Notes under the pieces: model-generated
What the model was told of the DNA's origin: nothing
What the model saw: only the letters and a program-made list of their open reading frames with translations
Database searches by the model: none
Program-made: the position numbers and the translations under genes
In this document: positions 27,129-36,257 of the stretch, piece after piece
Numbering within the stretch: the stretch's first letter is position 1
Layout of the letters: the number at the start of each line of letters is the position of its first letter
Assembly: GCA_038234785.1 (NCBI GenBank)
Contig: JBBQTC010000017.1
Coordinates: forward strand, 1 to 53,478
DNA length: 53,478 nucleotides
Direction of reading: 5' to 3'
DNA from: UBA668 sp038234785
GTDB taxonomy: Bacteria > Actinomycetota > Acidimicrobiia > Acidimicrobiales > Ilumatobacteraceae

Positions 27129-28382
27129 ATGAACACCCTCTCCGCGAGCGATCTCGAGCGCCGCACCGGGATGCGCCGGATGAAGCGCCTCGCGCTCGGT
27201 CTGCTCGTGTTCGTCACCGCCCTGTTCCTCGTGGCCCGCTGGCAGGAGCCACACCACTCATGGGTCGGTTACCTGCGCGCGTTCTCGGAGGCGGCGATGG
27301 TCGGCGCGCTCGCCGACTGGTTCGCGGTCACGGCACTGTTCCGCCATCCGCTCGGGGTGCCGATCCCGCACACCGCGATCATCCCGCACCGCAAGGACCA
27401 GATCGGCGCCTCGCTGGGCGAGTTCGTGCAGGAGAACTTCCTCACCCAGGAGGTACTCCAGGAACGACTGACGCAGGCGCACGTCGGACGCCGCCTCGGC
27501 ACATGGCTCGTGGAACCGGCGAATGCGGTGAAGGCCGGCGGCGCGGTGACCGACGCCGTTCGCGGCAGCTTGGAGGTGATCGACGACCGCGACGTCGGCG
27601 GCACCCTGCAGTCGATGATCGAGCGAAAGATCCGCGAGACGCCGATCGCCCCCTTGATCGGACGGGCCATCGACGTCGGCATGGACGGCGGCCACCATCA
27701 GCGCCTCCTCGACGCAGTCCTCACCGGGCTGGGCAGCTTCATCGACGACAACCGGGTCACCTTCCGCGAGCGATTGGCCCACGAGTCGCCCTGGTGGGTA
27801 CCGGAGGGGATCGACGACCGCATCTTCGACAAGATCTACACCGCAGTCCATCGCCTGCTCGCCGACATCGGCCACGATCCGACGCACCCGGTGCGGCAGT
27901 CGATCGACGCGCGGTTGCTCACGTTCGCCGAACGTCTCAAGCAGGACTCGGCACTCGTCGCGCAGCTCGAATCGCTGAAGGTCGAACTGCTCGCCCACCG
28001 TGATGTGCAGGCCTGGTTGCAGTCGCTGTGGGGGGAGGTGAAGCGCAGCACGCTCGCCGCGACCGACGACCCCGACAGCGAGCTGCGACATCGGATCGAC
28101 CTCTCCCTGGAACGCTTGGGTCATCGCCTCGTCGCCGAGCCCTTACTGCAGGCCAAGGTCGACGATTGGGTCAGCCGAACCGTCGGCTATCTCGTCGACC
28201 ACTATCGCGGCGAGGTTGCCGACCTCATTGCCTCGACCGTCGGCAAGTGGGACGGCAAGGCGACGGCGGAGCGACTCGAGCTCCAGGTCGGGCGCGACCT
28301 GCAGTTCATCCGGATCAACGGCACGATCGTGGGTGGCCTTGCCGGACTGGCGATCTACTCCGTCACCCAGTGGTGGTTCTGA
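27129..28382 (+). CDS. DUF445 family membrane protein
   Basis: A 417-aa protein of the DUF445 (YjiN/YheB-like) family. There is an N-terminal membrane helix (LALGLLVFVTALFLVARW) and the hallmark segment MVGALADWFAVTALFRHPLGVPIPHTAIIPHRKDQIGASLGEFVQENFL, then a long, mostly helical cytoplasmic region and a C-terminal membrane helix (INGTIVGGLAGLAIYSVTQWWF). The function is not established. It begins nine bases after the ClC gene and overlaps the convergent methyltransferase by 20 bases. Confidence 0.87.
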   Translation: MNTLSASDLERRTGMRRMKRLALGLLVFVTALFLVARWQEPHHSWVGYLRAFSEAAMVGALADWFAVTALFRHPLGVPIPHTAIIPHRKDQIGASLGEFVQENFLTQEVLQERLTQAHVGRRLGTWLVEPANAVKAGGAVTDAVRGSLEVIDDRDVGGTLQSMIERKIRETPIAPLIGRAIDVGMDGGHHQRLLDAVLTGLGSFIDDNRVTFRERLAHESPWWVPEGIDDRIFDKIYTAVHRLLADIGHDPTHPVRQSIDARLLTFAERLKQDSALVAQLESLKVELLAHRDVQAWLQSLWGEVKRSTLAATDDPDSELRHRIDLSLERLGHRLVAEPLLQAKVDDWVSRTVGYLVDHYRGEVADLIASTVGKWDGKATAERLELQVGRDLQFIRINGTIVGGLAGLAIYSVTQWWF

Positions 28383-29745
28383 GCACGTCCGCTGCGTCCG
28401 GCGACAGCAGGTCCACCACCACGGCCACCGGTTTCTTGACGCCGGTCACCGCCGCCAAGGCCTTGCCGCCCGCAGCCGCCGCGGGGATGCCCACGGTGAG
28501 CACCGCGAACCTGGATCGCGGGTCCACCTCGTGCGCCACCGAAGCCTTCGCAACGGCTCGCCACAGCAACTCGATGCGTTGCGCCCCGGGCCGGTTCGAG
28601 GTGCGCCCGCCGACCACTTCGAACCACCACTGACGGCCCTTGCGGTCTCGAGCCGTCAGTGTCGGCACCACGCCGGTGACGACCTTCACATCGCCCACCA
28701 CGTCGGTGAAGCCGGCAGCGAGCAGCACCGCCTCGGCGAGATCCTTGGCCGCCCAACCGCCTTCCAGCGGATCGGTGTCGCGGGTATCGGTCGCACGCAG
28801 CCGGACCTGTGGATCTGCGCGCTCGGCAGCGACGCGATCCATCGCGGCGGCCGCGTACCCGGGGTCGGTGTCGTAGCCGAGGAAGTGCCGACCGGTGCGA
28901 ACCGCAGCCACTGCGGTGGTGCCTGAGCCCATGAACGGGTCCAGCACCAGTTCGCCCTCGTAGGTGTTGAGGTGGATCAATCGTTCGGGCAACGCGACCG
29001 GGAACGGGGCTGGGTGGCCGACGCGCGAGGCGCTCTCGGGCGGGATCTCCCAGACGTCGAGCGTCGCCTCCATGAACTCGTCGCGACTCAGTGTGCTGAC
29101 TGACGGGAGACCGAGCAGCGCTCGGCGTTTCGGATCCAGTGCCCGGTCGAAGCGCCCCTTCGAGGCGATGATCACCCGTTCGCTCAGGTCCCGCAGCACC
29201 GGGTTGCCGGGCCGCTGGAAGCTCCCCCACGCGCAGTTGCCGGCAGCGCCGCGTTGCTTGACCCACACGACCTCACCCCGGAGCAGCAGCCGCAGTTCGT
29301 CCTGCAGGATCGTGGTGACGTCCGCGGCCAGGGAACGGTACGGCCGTCGTCCGAGATTGGCGACGTTGACGGCGATGCGTCCGCCCGGCTGCAACACGCG
29401 CGAGCACTCGGCGAACACGTCGGCGAGCATCCGCAAGTAGTCCACGTAGGTGGCCGGGATGTGCCCCTCGCCGAGCGCTTCCTCATACGCCTTCCCCGCG
29501 AAGTACGGGGGCGACGTCACCACCAGCGCCACCGAGTTGTCGGCGACGTCGTGCATGTCGCGGGCATCGCCGACAATGATGCGGTCCTGCAGCGACGGCG
29601 AGGCGATGGCCTCGTCGTCGGACACCACCGGCGCCTGGAAGCGGTCGTAGAAGGCCGAGGAGTCGTGCCCCTCACGCTTGCCGACCCCGAACGCCGAGGT
29701 GCGAGTGCCGCCCTTGCGGCGACGACTTCCCCCGGGTTCCTGCAC
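28363..29745 (-). CDS. Site-specific DNA methyltransferase (N4/N6 type) with extra C-terminal domain
   Basis: A 460-aa protein. Residues ~50-305 form an amino-methyltransferase of the beta class (motif order IV then I): catalytic TSPPY at 77-81 and SAM-binding DPFMGSGTT at 269-277, with the target region between. TSPPY is the form usual for N4-cytosine enzymes, though N6-adenine is possible. Residues ~330-460 are a separate domain with TARDRKGRQWWFEVVGG (Asp367, Glu376) and ALLWRAVAKA-like helix, reminiscent of a PD-(D/E)xK nuclease core but lacking the usual Lys. No restriction gene is adjacent, so it may be an orphan or a fused system. Start is GTG, six bases after a TATCGT. Confidence 0.85.
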   Translation of the reverse strand: MQEPGGSRRRKGGTRTSAFGVGKREGHDSSAFYDRFQAPVVSDDEAIASPSLQDRIIVGDARDMHDVADNSVALVVTSPPYFAGKAYEEALGEGHIPATYVDYLRMLADVFAECSRVLQPGGRIAVNVANLGRRPYRSLAADVTTILQDELRLLLRGEVVWVKQRGAAGNCAWGSFQRPGNPVLRDLSERVIIASKGRFDRALDPKRRALLGLPSVSTLSRDEFMEATLDVWEIPPESASRVGHPAPFPVALPERLIHLNTYEGELVLDPFMGSGTTAVAAVRTGRHFLGYDTDPGYAAAAMDRVAAERADPQVRLRATDTRDTDPLEGGWAAKDLAEAVLLAAGFTDVVGDVKVVTGVVPTLTARDRKGRQWWFEVVGGRTSNRPGAQRIELLWRAVAKASVAHEVDPRSRFAVLTVGIPAAAAGGKALAAVTGVKKPVAVVVDLLSPDAADVLRTTTG

Positions 29746-29751
29746 GCGGCA

Positions 29752-29757
29752 ACGATA
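29752..29757 (-). promoter_or_regulatory. -10 element for the DNA methyltransferase gene
   Basis: TATCGT on the minus strand, six bases before the GTG at 29745; weak -35. Confidence 0.4.
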
Positions 29758-29833
29758 CGCGACCCCGCGCGCGGCCCGCGCGATACCGGCGGCCGGTCCT
29801 CGACCAGGGTGGGTCCGTCGGAGCGCCGTTCGG

Positions 29834-29839
29834 TAGGGT
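29834..29839 (+). promoter_or_regulatory. -10 element for the OYE-purE-purK operon
   Basis: TAGGGT nine bases before the ATG at 29849; weak -35. Confidence 0.4.
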
Positions 29840-29848
29840 GACGGCGCT

Positions 29849-31810
29849 ATGACCTACCGGTACCTGTGGACTCCGATGCAGCTCGGACCGGTCACCACGC
29901 GCAACCGATTGGTCTTCAGCGCCCACCTCACGAACTACGCGCTCGACGGCAGACCGACCGAGCAACACGCCGCGTACTACGCGGCGCGCGCCGCAGGTGG
30001 TGTTGGGCTGATCATCACCGAGGAGCACAGCACGCATCCCACTGACTGGCCCTACGAGAAGCTGATCCACGGGTTCCACCGCGATGTGATTCCCGGCTAT
30101 CGAGCCATCACCGATGCGGTGCACCGCCACCGAGTACCGATCTTCGCCCAGATCAATCACAACGGGGGCCAGGCCAGCAGCATGTATTCGCGGCTCCCTG
30201 TGTGGGCGCCCTCCCCGGTGGCCGACCCACTCTTCCGCGAGGTGCCCAAGGCCGTCAACACGGCCGAGATCGACGAGATCATCGCCGGCTACGCAGTGGT
30301 CGCCGAACACTGCGCCGAGGGCGGCTTCGACGGCATCGAACTGCAATGCAGCCACAGCTCCATCGTCCGCGGCTTCCTGTCGCCCGCCACCAACACCCGC
30401 ACCGACGAATACGGCGGCACCATCGAGCATCGCGCTCGGCTGCTCGTGGAGATCGTCGGCGCGGTCCGCAAGGTCATCGGCAACCGGATGGCACTCGGCG
30501 TGCGCATCTGCGGCGACGAACTCATCGACGGGGGCACCACGATCGACGACGCCATCCGCATCGCACAGATCGCGGAGGCGACCGGTCAGGTCGACTACAT
30601 CAACACGTCGATCGGTGTCGCCACGGCGAGCCTGTTCATGATCGAGGCGAGCATGCACATACCGCCCGGGTACGCGCTGTTCATTCCGTCGGCGATCCGT
30701 AAGGTCGTCGACATCCCCGTCGTCGGTGTCGGTCGCTTCAAGGACCCGCTGCAGGCCGAGCGCGCCATCGCTGAGGGACACTGCGATCTGGTCGGCGTGG
30801 TGCGCGGTCAGATCGCCGACCCCGACTTCGCCGCCAAGGCCCGCGCCGGTGACACCGACGACATCCGCCTCTGCCTGAGCTGCAACCAGGAGTGCGTCGG
30901 CCGAATGGGGCTCAATCGGTGGCTGGGGTGCATCGAGAACCCTCGCACCGGGCGCGAGGCCGACGACGTCGGCGGCATCCACCTCTCACCCACGCCGAAG
31001 CACGTCATGGTCGTCGGTGCCGGTCCCGCCGGGCTGCAGGCAGCCATCGCCGCCGCTCGCAACGGCCACCGGGTCACGGTGTTCGAGAAGGAGCAGGAGG
31101 CGGGCGGCCAGGTTCGGATCGCGGCCGGCGTGCCCAACCGCGCCGAACTCGGCGACATGATCCGCAATCAGCTCAACGAGTGCGAACGCCTCGGGGTCCA
31201 TCTCGAATACGGCATCGGCGTGTGGACGGGGTTGGTGCAGGAGCGCAAGCCCGACCTCGTGATCGTCGCCATGGGCGCCGAGCCACAGCGCCCGTGGTGG
31301 GTGCCCTCCGATGCGGCCAACGTCGCCGACGTGCGCGAGGTCCTCGAGGGCACGGCGGCCGACGGCGGCCCTCGGCCCGGCCAGTCCGTCGTCGTGATCG
31401 ACGAGATCGGGTTCCATCACGCGACCTCCGTCGCCGAGTTGCTGGCGGATCGCGGGTGCAACGTCGAGGTCATCACCAACGGCATGGTCGTCGGGCAGGA
31501 CCTGGGGATCACGCTCGACATGGAGAACTGGTGGATGCGCGCCGGAGCGAAAGGCATCGTCCAATCCACCGATCTCGTGCCCATGGGGATGACCGGCGGC
31601 GAACTCACGTTGCTGCACCACCCGACCGGCGTCAACCAGACCCGCGCTCCCGACTGGGTCGTGCTCGCCGTGCCGCCGAGCCCGGTCGAATGGCTGTACC
31701 AGGAGCTGAAGGGCGCTGGGATCCGCGTCGAGCGCGTCGGCGACTGCGTCGCTCCTCGGCGAGCTCATGCCGCCGTCATCGACGGCGAGCGCGTGGGCGC
31801 CTCGGTGTGA
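29849..31810 (+). CDS. FadH/Old Yellow Enzyme family flavin-iron-sulfur oxidoreductase
   Basis: A 653-aa enzyme of the 2,4-dienoyl-CoA reductase/trimethylamine dehydrogenase type. Residues ~1-330 form the FMN-binding TIM barrel (FLSPATNTRTDEYGG; VVGVGRF). The 4Fe-4S ligands are Cys342, Cys345, Cys349 and Cys361 (CxxCx3Cx11C). From ~385 on there is a two-dinucleotide-binding region with VVGAGPAGLQAAIAA for FAD/NAD(P)H. At the position of the usual catalytic HGAHGY, the sequence reads QCSHSS, so the proton-donating Tyr seems to be replaced. The overall form resembles OYE-like enzymes of mycofactocin gene sets, though no mycofactocin gene is here. It overlaps purE by four bases (GTGA). Confidence 0.87.
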   Translation: MTYRYLWTPMQLGPVTTRNRLVFSAHLTNYALDGRPTEQHAAYYAARAAGGVGLIITEEHSTHPTDWPYEKLIHGFHRDVIPGYRAITDAVHRHRVPIFAQINHNGGQASSMYSRLPVWAPSPVADPLFREVPKAVNTAEIDEIIAGYAVVAEHCAEGGFDGIELQCSHSSIVRGFLSPATNTRTDEYGGTIEHRARLLVEIVGAVRKVIGNRMALGVRICGDELIDGGTTIDDAIRIAQIAEATGQVDYINTSIGVATASLFMIEASMHIPPGYALFIPSAIRKVVDIPVVGVGRFKDPLQAERAIAEGHCDLVGVVRGQIADPDFAAKARAGDTDDIRLCLSCNQECVGRMGLNRWLGCIENPRTGREADDVGGIHLSPTPKHVMVVGAGPAGLQAAIAAARNGHRVTVFEKEQEAGGQVRIAAGVPNRAELGDMIRNQLNECERLGVHLEYGIGVWTGLVQERKPDLVIVAMGAEPQRPWWVPSDAANVADVREVLEGTAADGGPRPGQSVVVIDEIGFHHATSVAELLADRGCNVEVITNGMVVGQDLGITLDMENWWMRAGAKGIVQSTDLVPMGMTGGELTLLHHPTGVNQTRAPDWVVLAVPPSPVEWLYQELKGAGIRVERVGDCVAPRRAHAAVIDGERVGASV

Positions 31811-32316
31811 GCCAGACTGTCCCCGTGAACTCTCCCGTGGTGGCGGTCGTGATGGGGTCGTCGAGCGACTGGCCCACGATGAGCAAGGCGGTCGAGGTGC
31901 TTGCCGAGTTCGCCATCGCGCACGAGACGCAGGTGCTGTCCGCCCACCGGATGCCCGACGAGATGTTTGCATTCGCGGAGGCCGCCGCCGATCGCGGACT
32001 GCGCGCCATCATCGCCGGCGCAGGTGGCGCGGCGCATCTGCCAGGGATGTTGGCTGCCAAGACCATCGTGCCCGTCCTCGGCGTGCCCGTGCCGAGCCGA
32101 CACCTCAGCGGACAGGACAGCCTGTACAGCATCGTGCAGATGCCCGCCGGGGTCCCGGTCGCGACGTTCGCCATCGGTGAGGCCGGCGCCACCAACGCGG
32201 CCCTGTTCGCGGTGGCGATGCTCGCCGCCGACGAGCCGGCGCTGGCGGCCACGCTCACCCAGTACCGGGCACGCCGTCAGCACGACGCCGCCACCAGTAC
32301 GCTCCCGCCCACATGA
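31807..32316 (+). CDS. purE: N5-carboxyaminoimidazole ribonucleotide mutase
   Basis: A 169-aa (or 163-aa) enzyme that moves the carboxyl of N5-CAIR to carbon to give CAIR in purine synthesis. MGSSSDWPTM, the active-site SAHRMPDEM and GAGGAAHLPGMLAAKT segments are diagnostic of class I PurE. GTG 31807 overlaps the OYE stop (GTGA) and is taken here; GTG 31825 gives the more usual short N-terminus. purK follows with an ATGA overlap, so OYE-purE-purK reads as one coupled operon. Confidence 0.95.
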   Translation: MSQTVPVNSPVVAVVMGSSSDWPTMSKAVEVLAEFAIAHETQVLSAHRMPDEMFAFAEAAADRGLRAIIAGAGGAAHLPGMLAAKTIVPVLGVPVPSRHLSGQDSLYSIVQMPAGVPVATFAIGEAGATNAALFAVAMLAADEPALAATLTQYRARRQHDAATSTLPPT

Positions 32317-33458
32317 GCAGCGACCAACCCGTCATCATCCCGCCGGCGATGCTCGGCATCCTCGGTGGTGGTCAGCTCGGCCACTACTTCGTGATGGCGG
32401 CACGCACGATGGGGTATCGAACGACGGTGCTGGAGCCTGACGCCGACGCCCCGGCCGGGCGGGTGGCCGACGTGCACATCGTCGCCCCCTACGACGATCC
32501 CGACGCGCTCGACCAACTCGCGAGCACGTGCGCGGTCGTCACGACAGAGTTCGAGAACGCGCCCGCCACCGCGATGGCCACGCTCACCGATCGCACGCTG
32601 GTGCACCCTCCCCCGCCGGCGATCGCCACCACCCAGGACCGCATCGCCGAGAAGGCGTTCCTCGAGGACATCGGCGTCGCGGTCGGCCCGTACCGCATCA
32701 TCGAGACGGCATGGCAGCTCAGCAATGCCGCCGACTTCTCGTTCCCCGCGATCCTCAAGACGGCTCGCCTCGGCTACGACGGCAAGGGTCAACGGGTGTG
32801 CGAGTCGTTCGACGACCTCGAGACGGCGTGGGCCGAGCTGGGTCAGGTGCCGTGCGTGCTCGAGCAGAAGCTCGTGCTGGAGCGCGAGCTCTCGATGATC
32901 GTCGCCCGCACGCTCGACGGGCGCACGGCGTCCTACCCGGTGTCACAGAGCCACCACGTGCGCGGCATCCTCGACACCAGCTACACGCCCGCCTACCTCC
33001 CCGGCGACGGCCACGCCCAGGCTGCCGAGCTGTGCATCTACATCGCCGAGGAACTCGGCTTCGTCGGCGTGATGGCCGTCGAGATGTTCGTGGTGGGGAC
33101 CGACGTGCTCGTCAACGAACTGGCGCCACGGCCGCACAACACCGGGCACTACACACTCGATGCGTGTCTCACCAGCCAGTTCCAACAGCAGGTGCGGGCG
33201 ATCTGCGGCCTCGCCCTCGGCGACACCAAGCTCGTCGTCCCCGGTGTCTCGATGGTGAATCTCATGGGCGACCTCTGGGAAGCGGGCGAACCGAACTGGG
33301 CCACCGTGCTGGCCAACCCTGCGGTACATCTCCATCTCTACGGCAAGCGCGAGGCGCGACCGGGGCGCAAGATGGGCCATCTCACCGTCACTGCCGGCAC
33401 GGCGATGGGGGCCACGAGCCTCGCCCGTCGGCTTCGCCGACAACTCACTGCCGGTTAG
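32313..33458 (+). CDS. purK: N5-carboxyaminoimidazole ribonucleotide synthase
   Basis: A 381-aa ATP-grasp enzyme that carboxylates AIR with bicarbonate to N5-CAIR, the substrate of PurE. Visible: the N-terminal nucleotide-binding loop LGILGGGQLGHY, EFENAP, ATP-grasp glycine loop LKTARLGYDGKGQ, and the metal-ligand region MAVEMFV...VNELAPRPHNTGHYT. Length is normal. The TAG stop at 33456-33458 is also the start of the -10 hexamer for dedA. Confidence 0.96.
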   Translation: MSSDQPVIIPPAMLGILGGGQLGHYFVMAARTMGYRTTVLEPDADAPAGRVADVHIVAPYDDPDALDQLASTCAVVTTEFENAPATAMATLTDRTLVHPPPPAIATTQDRIAEKAFLEDIGVAVGPYRIIETAWQLSNAADFSFPAILKTARLGYDGKGQRVCESFDDLETAWAELGQVPCVLEQKLVLERELSMIVARTLDGRTASYPVSQSHHVRGILDTSYTPAYLPGDGHAQAAELCIYIAEELGFVGVMAVEMFVVGTDVLVNELAPRPHNTGHYTLDACLTSQFQQQVRAICGLALGDTKLVVPGVSMVNLMGDLWEAGEPNWATVLANPAVHLHLYGKREARPGRKMGHLTVTAGTAMGATSLARRLRRQLTAG

Positions 33459-33461
33459 CCT
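33456..33461 (+). promoter_or_regulatory. -10 element overlapping the purK stop codon
   Basis: TAGCCT, with TAG serving as the purK stop, seven bases before the dedA ATG at 33469. No clear -35; read-through from purK is equally possible. Confidence 0.35.
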
Positions 33462-33468
33462 CGCCGCC

Positions 33469-34122
33469 ATGTGGGCAGTCGCTCCGGCGGGGATCATCAC
33501 CGACCTCACCGACCGACTCGATCAGTGGTCGAGCGGTTGGTGGTTCCTCGGCGTCATCTTCGTGATCGCCCTGCTCGACTCCGTCGTCCCCATCGTCCCG
33601 AGCGAGACCACCGTGATCGTCGGCGGTGTGGCCGTCGCGACCGGTCAGGCCCCGTATGCGCTCTGGGCGGTCATCATCGCCGGCGCGACGGGTGCCTTCA
33701 TCGGCGACAACCTCGCGTACGCGATCGGTCGCCGCTGGTCCGGCTGGTTCCATCGGCGCGCCGAGCAGAAGCCCAAGTTCGCACTCCGACTGACGTGGGC
33801 ATCCGACCAGATCACGCGTCGAGGCGGCCCGCTGCTCATCACCGCGCGGTTCATCCCCGGCGGGCGCACGGCGCTCACCCTGTCGAGCGGCATCACCCGC
33901 CAACGGCGCGGCTGGTTCATCGGTTGGGTGGCCATCGCCACGACGATCTGGGCTTCGTATGCGGCCGGTTTGGCGTACCTCGTCGGTCAGCCCTTCAAGG
34001 ACGACCACACCAAGGCCTTCTGGGTCGCGTTCGGTACCGCGATCGCCGTCAACATCGTGATCGAGCTGGTTCGCCACTTCCGCCAGCGGCGACACCCGAT
34101 CAGGATTGCAACAGCGGAGTGA
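33469..34122 (+). CDS. DedA family membrane protein
   Basis: A 217-aa polytopic protein of the DedA/SNARE-associated family. It has the re-entrant motif around SVVPIVPSETTVIVGG (the E/D-x-x-x-P-x-x-P-x-E pattern) and the conserved ARFIPGGRTALTLSSG segment, both needed in characterised DedA lipid transporters; helices at VIIAGATGAFIGDNLAYAIG and WVAFGTAIAVNIVIELV. Members move undecaprenyl phosphate or phospholipids between leaflets and affect membrane potential; which applies here is unknown. Its end overlaps the convergent TetR gene by 23 bases. Confidence 0.9.
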   Translation: MWAVAPAGIITDLTDRLDQWSSGWWFLGVIFVIALLDSVVPIVPSETTVIVGGVAVATGQAPYALWAVIIAGATGAFIGDNLAYAIGRRWSGWFHRRAEQKPKFALRLTWASDQITRRGGPLLITARFIPGGRTALTLSSGITRQRRGWFIGWVAIATTIWASYAAGLAYLVGQPFKDDHTKAFWVAFGTAIAVNIVIELVRHFRQRRHPIRIATAE

Positions 34123-34684
34123 GCACGCCCGACACCAGTCGCGCCACGAAGTCGCGGCCCGTGTGCTGGCGGCTCATGAATCGCCGGTAGAAGAGTGGCC
34201 CGACGAGTTGTCCGCACACCAGGTCGAGGTCGACGTCGCCAGCGAGGCGCCCCGCCACCTGCTCGGCTCGCAGACGATCACCGAGGATCGCCCGCCGCCG
34301 GTCGGCAACGCCCTTGGCCAACTCCCGCATCCGCTCGTCGCGTTCGGCCCCATCGAGCGCCGTCAGGATGACGTTGCCGAAATCCGTGGCGACCAGCGTG
34401 TGATTGAGCCGGACACAGAACAGCGTCACATCGCCGACCACGTCGTCGGTGACCGGCATCCGGACGTCGGGCCCGACCGATTCGATCGCAGCCAGGTGCA
34501 GCGCGGCGCGATCGGCGAACTGTCGGTAGATCGTCGTCCGGGCGACGCCGGACCGTGTGGCGACGGCCTCGAACGTCAGACCGGGCAAGCCCTCCTCGAT
34601 GAGCACCGCCACCGCGGCCGCCAGCACCCGCCGGCGCGATCGTACGCACCGCGGGTCGAGCCGATCAGTGGCTGTCGATGCCAT
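34100..34684 (-). CDS. TetR-family transcriptional regulator
   Basis: A 194-aa repressor with an N-terminal TetR helix-turn-helix (RRRVLAAAVAVLIEEGLPGLTFEAVATRSGVARTTIYRQFADRAAL) and an all-helical ligand domain. I start at the ATG at 34684, which overlaps the end of the upstream MFS gene by 20 bases; longer forms lie inside that gene. Being second in an operon with a drug exporter, it probably represses that operon from the palindrome at 36258-36275, giving drug-inducible autoregulation. Confidence 0.9.
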   Translation of the reverse strand: MASTATDRLDPRCVRSRRRVLAAAVAVLIEEGLPGLTFEAVATRSGVARTTIYRQFADRAALHLAAIESVGPDVRMPVTDDVVGDVTLFCVRLNHTLVATDFGNVILTALDGAERDERMRELAKGVADRRRAILGDRLRAEQVAGRLAGDVDLDLVCGQLVGPLFYRRFMSRQHTGRDFVARLVSGVLTPLLQS

Positions 34685-36239
34685 GGATCTCACCGTCGGG
34701 GATCCGGGCCGCGACCACCAGTGCGCCGGCCAACACGATCGCCGCGGACACCCGGAGCGAGATGTGAATGCCGTCGACGAACGACTGTTGCACCGTCGTG
34801 AGGAACTGGTCGGCCGCTGCCGACCCGGCCGTCGCGGCCAGTCCACCCGCCACCCGGAGCGCGCCGGCGACATTCCTGCTGGCGACGTGTTGCGCCTCCG
34901 CAGGGAGCTGCGCCAGCGACGGCGCGAGGTGATCCCGGTAGACGGAGTTGACGATCGACCCCAGTGCCGCGATGCCGATCGCGCCGCCGACTTCGCGGGT
35001 GGTGTCGTTCACGGCCGAACCCACCCCGGCCTTGTTCATCGGCACGCTCTGCACGATGCCGCTGCTGAGCGACGGCATGGCCGCGCCGACGCCGGCAGCG
35101 GTGATCACCAGGCACAGTGCGACGTACCAGTACGACGTGGAGATCTGCACGAAGGACAGCATCGTCAGCCCGATCGACAGCATGACCATCCCGCCCCCGA
35201 CCGCGGCCTTGTTGCCGAGCGCCGACGCGAGCTTCGGCGCGCGCGGGGAGACGATGATCATCGTGAACGCGAACGGGAGGCCGCGCACACCCGCCGCCAG
35301 TGGCGAGTACCCCTGGACGTACTGGAGGTACTGGGTCAGCACGAAGAACATCGCGAACATGGCGAAGAACGTCACCGAGATCCCGAGGCTCCCCATCGCG
35401 AACCGCTGATTCTCGAAGAAGCGCATGTCGAGCATCGGGTGTTCCTGACGTCGTTCGTAGACGACGAAGCCGACGAGACACACTGCGGCCAGCACGAATC
35501 CCACGATCACGAGCGGATCCGACCATCCGCGCTCGGGACCCTCGATGATGGCTGCCAGCAACGCGCCGAAGCCGACGATCGACAGTGCGGCGCCACCGAG
35601 GTCGAGCGCGCCGGCCGACGGCTCGCGCGAGGACGGTGCCAGGATCGCGGAGGCCACCAGTCCGATGAAGGCGATCGGCGCCGCGACGAGGAACACCGAG
35701 CCGTACCAGTAGTGCTCGACGAGGAACCCGCCCATGAGGGGACCGATCGCGCCGCCGGCACCGGCGAAGCCGGCCCAGATCGCGATCGCCTTCGCCCGTT
35801 CGCGCCGCGGGAACGCCGACTGCAGGAGGCTGAGGGTGGAGGGCATGATGAGCGCCGCACCGATACCCATGATCGCTCGGCAGGCGATGAGCGAGGTGGC
35901 GTTCGGCATGAATGCACAGGCGGTCGAGGCGACGATGAAGATCACCTGGCCGGTGAGCAGTGCCCCCTTGCGCCCGAACCGGTCGCCGATGGCGCCGGCA
36001 GGCAGGAGCAGCGCGGCGAACACCAGCGCGTAGGCATCGACGATCCAGAGAATCTGGGTGTCACTCGGGTTCAGCGACGAACCCGCCAACTTGGGGATGG
36101 CGACGTTCACCGAGCTCACCGTCGCCACGATCAGCACCAGGCTCAGACACATCGTGGCGAGGATCGCCCAGCGGCGTTCGTAGACGACGGGGTCGATCCC
36201 GTCGAGCTCCTCGAGGGAAGCGGTCGGTGCGTCAGTCAT
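34665..36239 (-). CDS. MFS drug transporter, DHA2 (EmrB/QacA-like, 14 helices)
   Basis: A 524-aa proton-driven exporter. The N-terminal half has MFS motif A-like GDRFGRKGALLTGQ and the DHA2 pattern LWIVDAYALVFAALLLPAGAIGDR, then AIWAGFAGAGGAIGPLMGG (motif C, antiporters); about fourteen hydrophobic segments are seen. GGAGG nine bases before the ATG is a good ribosome binding site. It is transcribed from a promoter whose -10 is buried in a palindrome, and it is followed by its likely repressor. Confidence 0.9.
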   Translation of the reverse strand: MTDAPTASLEELDGIDPVVYERRWAILATMCLSLVLIVATVSSVNVAIPKLAGSSLNPSDTQILWIVDAYALVFAALLLPAGAIGDRFGRKGALLTGQVIFIVASTACAFMPNATSLIACRAIMGIGAALIMPSTLSLLQSAFPRRERAKAIAIWAGFAGAGGAIGPLMGGFLVEHYWYGSVFLVAAPIAFIGLVASAILAPSSREPSAGALDLGGAALSIVGFGALLAAIIEGPERGWSDPLVIVGFVLAAVCLVGFVVYERRQEHPMLDMRFFENQRFAMGSLGISVTFFAMFAMFFVLTQYLQYVQGYSPLAAGVRGLPFAFTMIIVSPRAPKLASALGNKAAVGGGMVMLSIGLTMLSFVQISTSYWYVALCLVITAAGVGAAMPSLSSGIVQSVPMNKAGVGSAVNDTTREVGGAIGIAALGSIVNSVYRDHLAPSLAQLPAEAQHVASRNVAGALRVAGGLAATAGSAAADQFLTTVQQSFVDGIHISLRVSAAIVLAGALVVAARIPDGEIHGIDSH

Positions 36240-36257
36240 CGGGGACGTCCTCCATTT

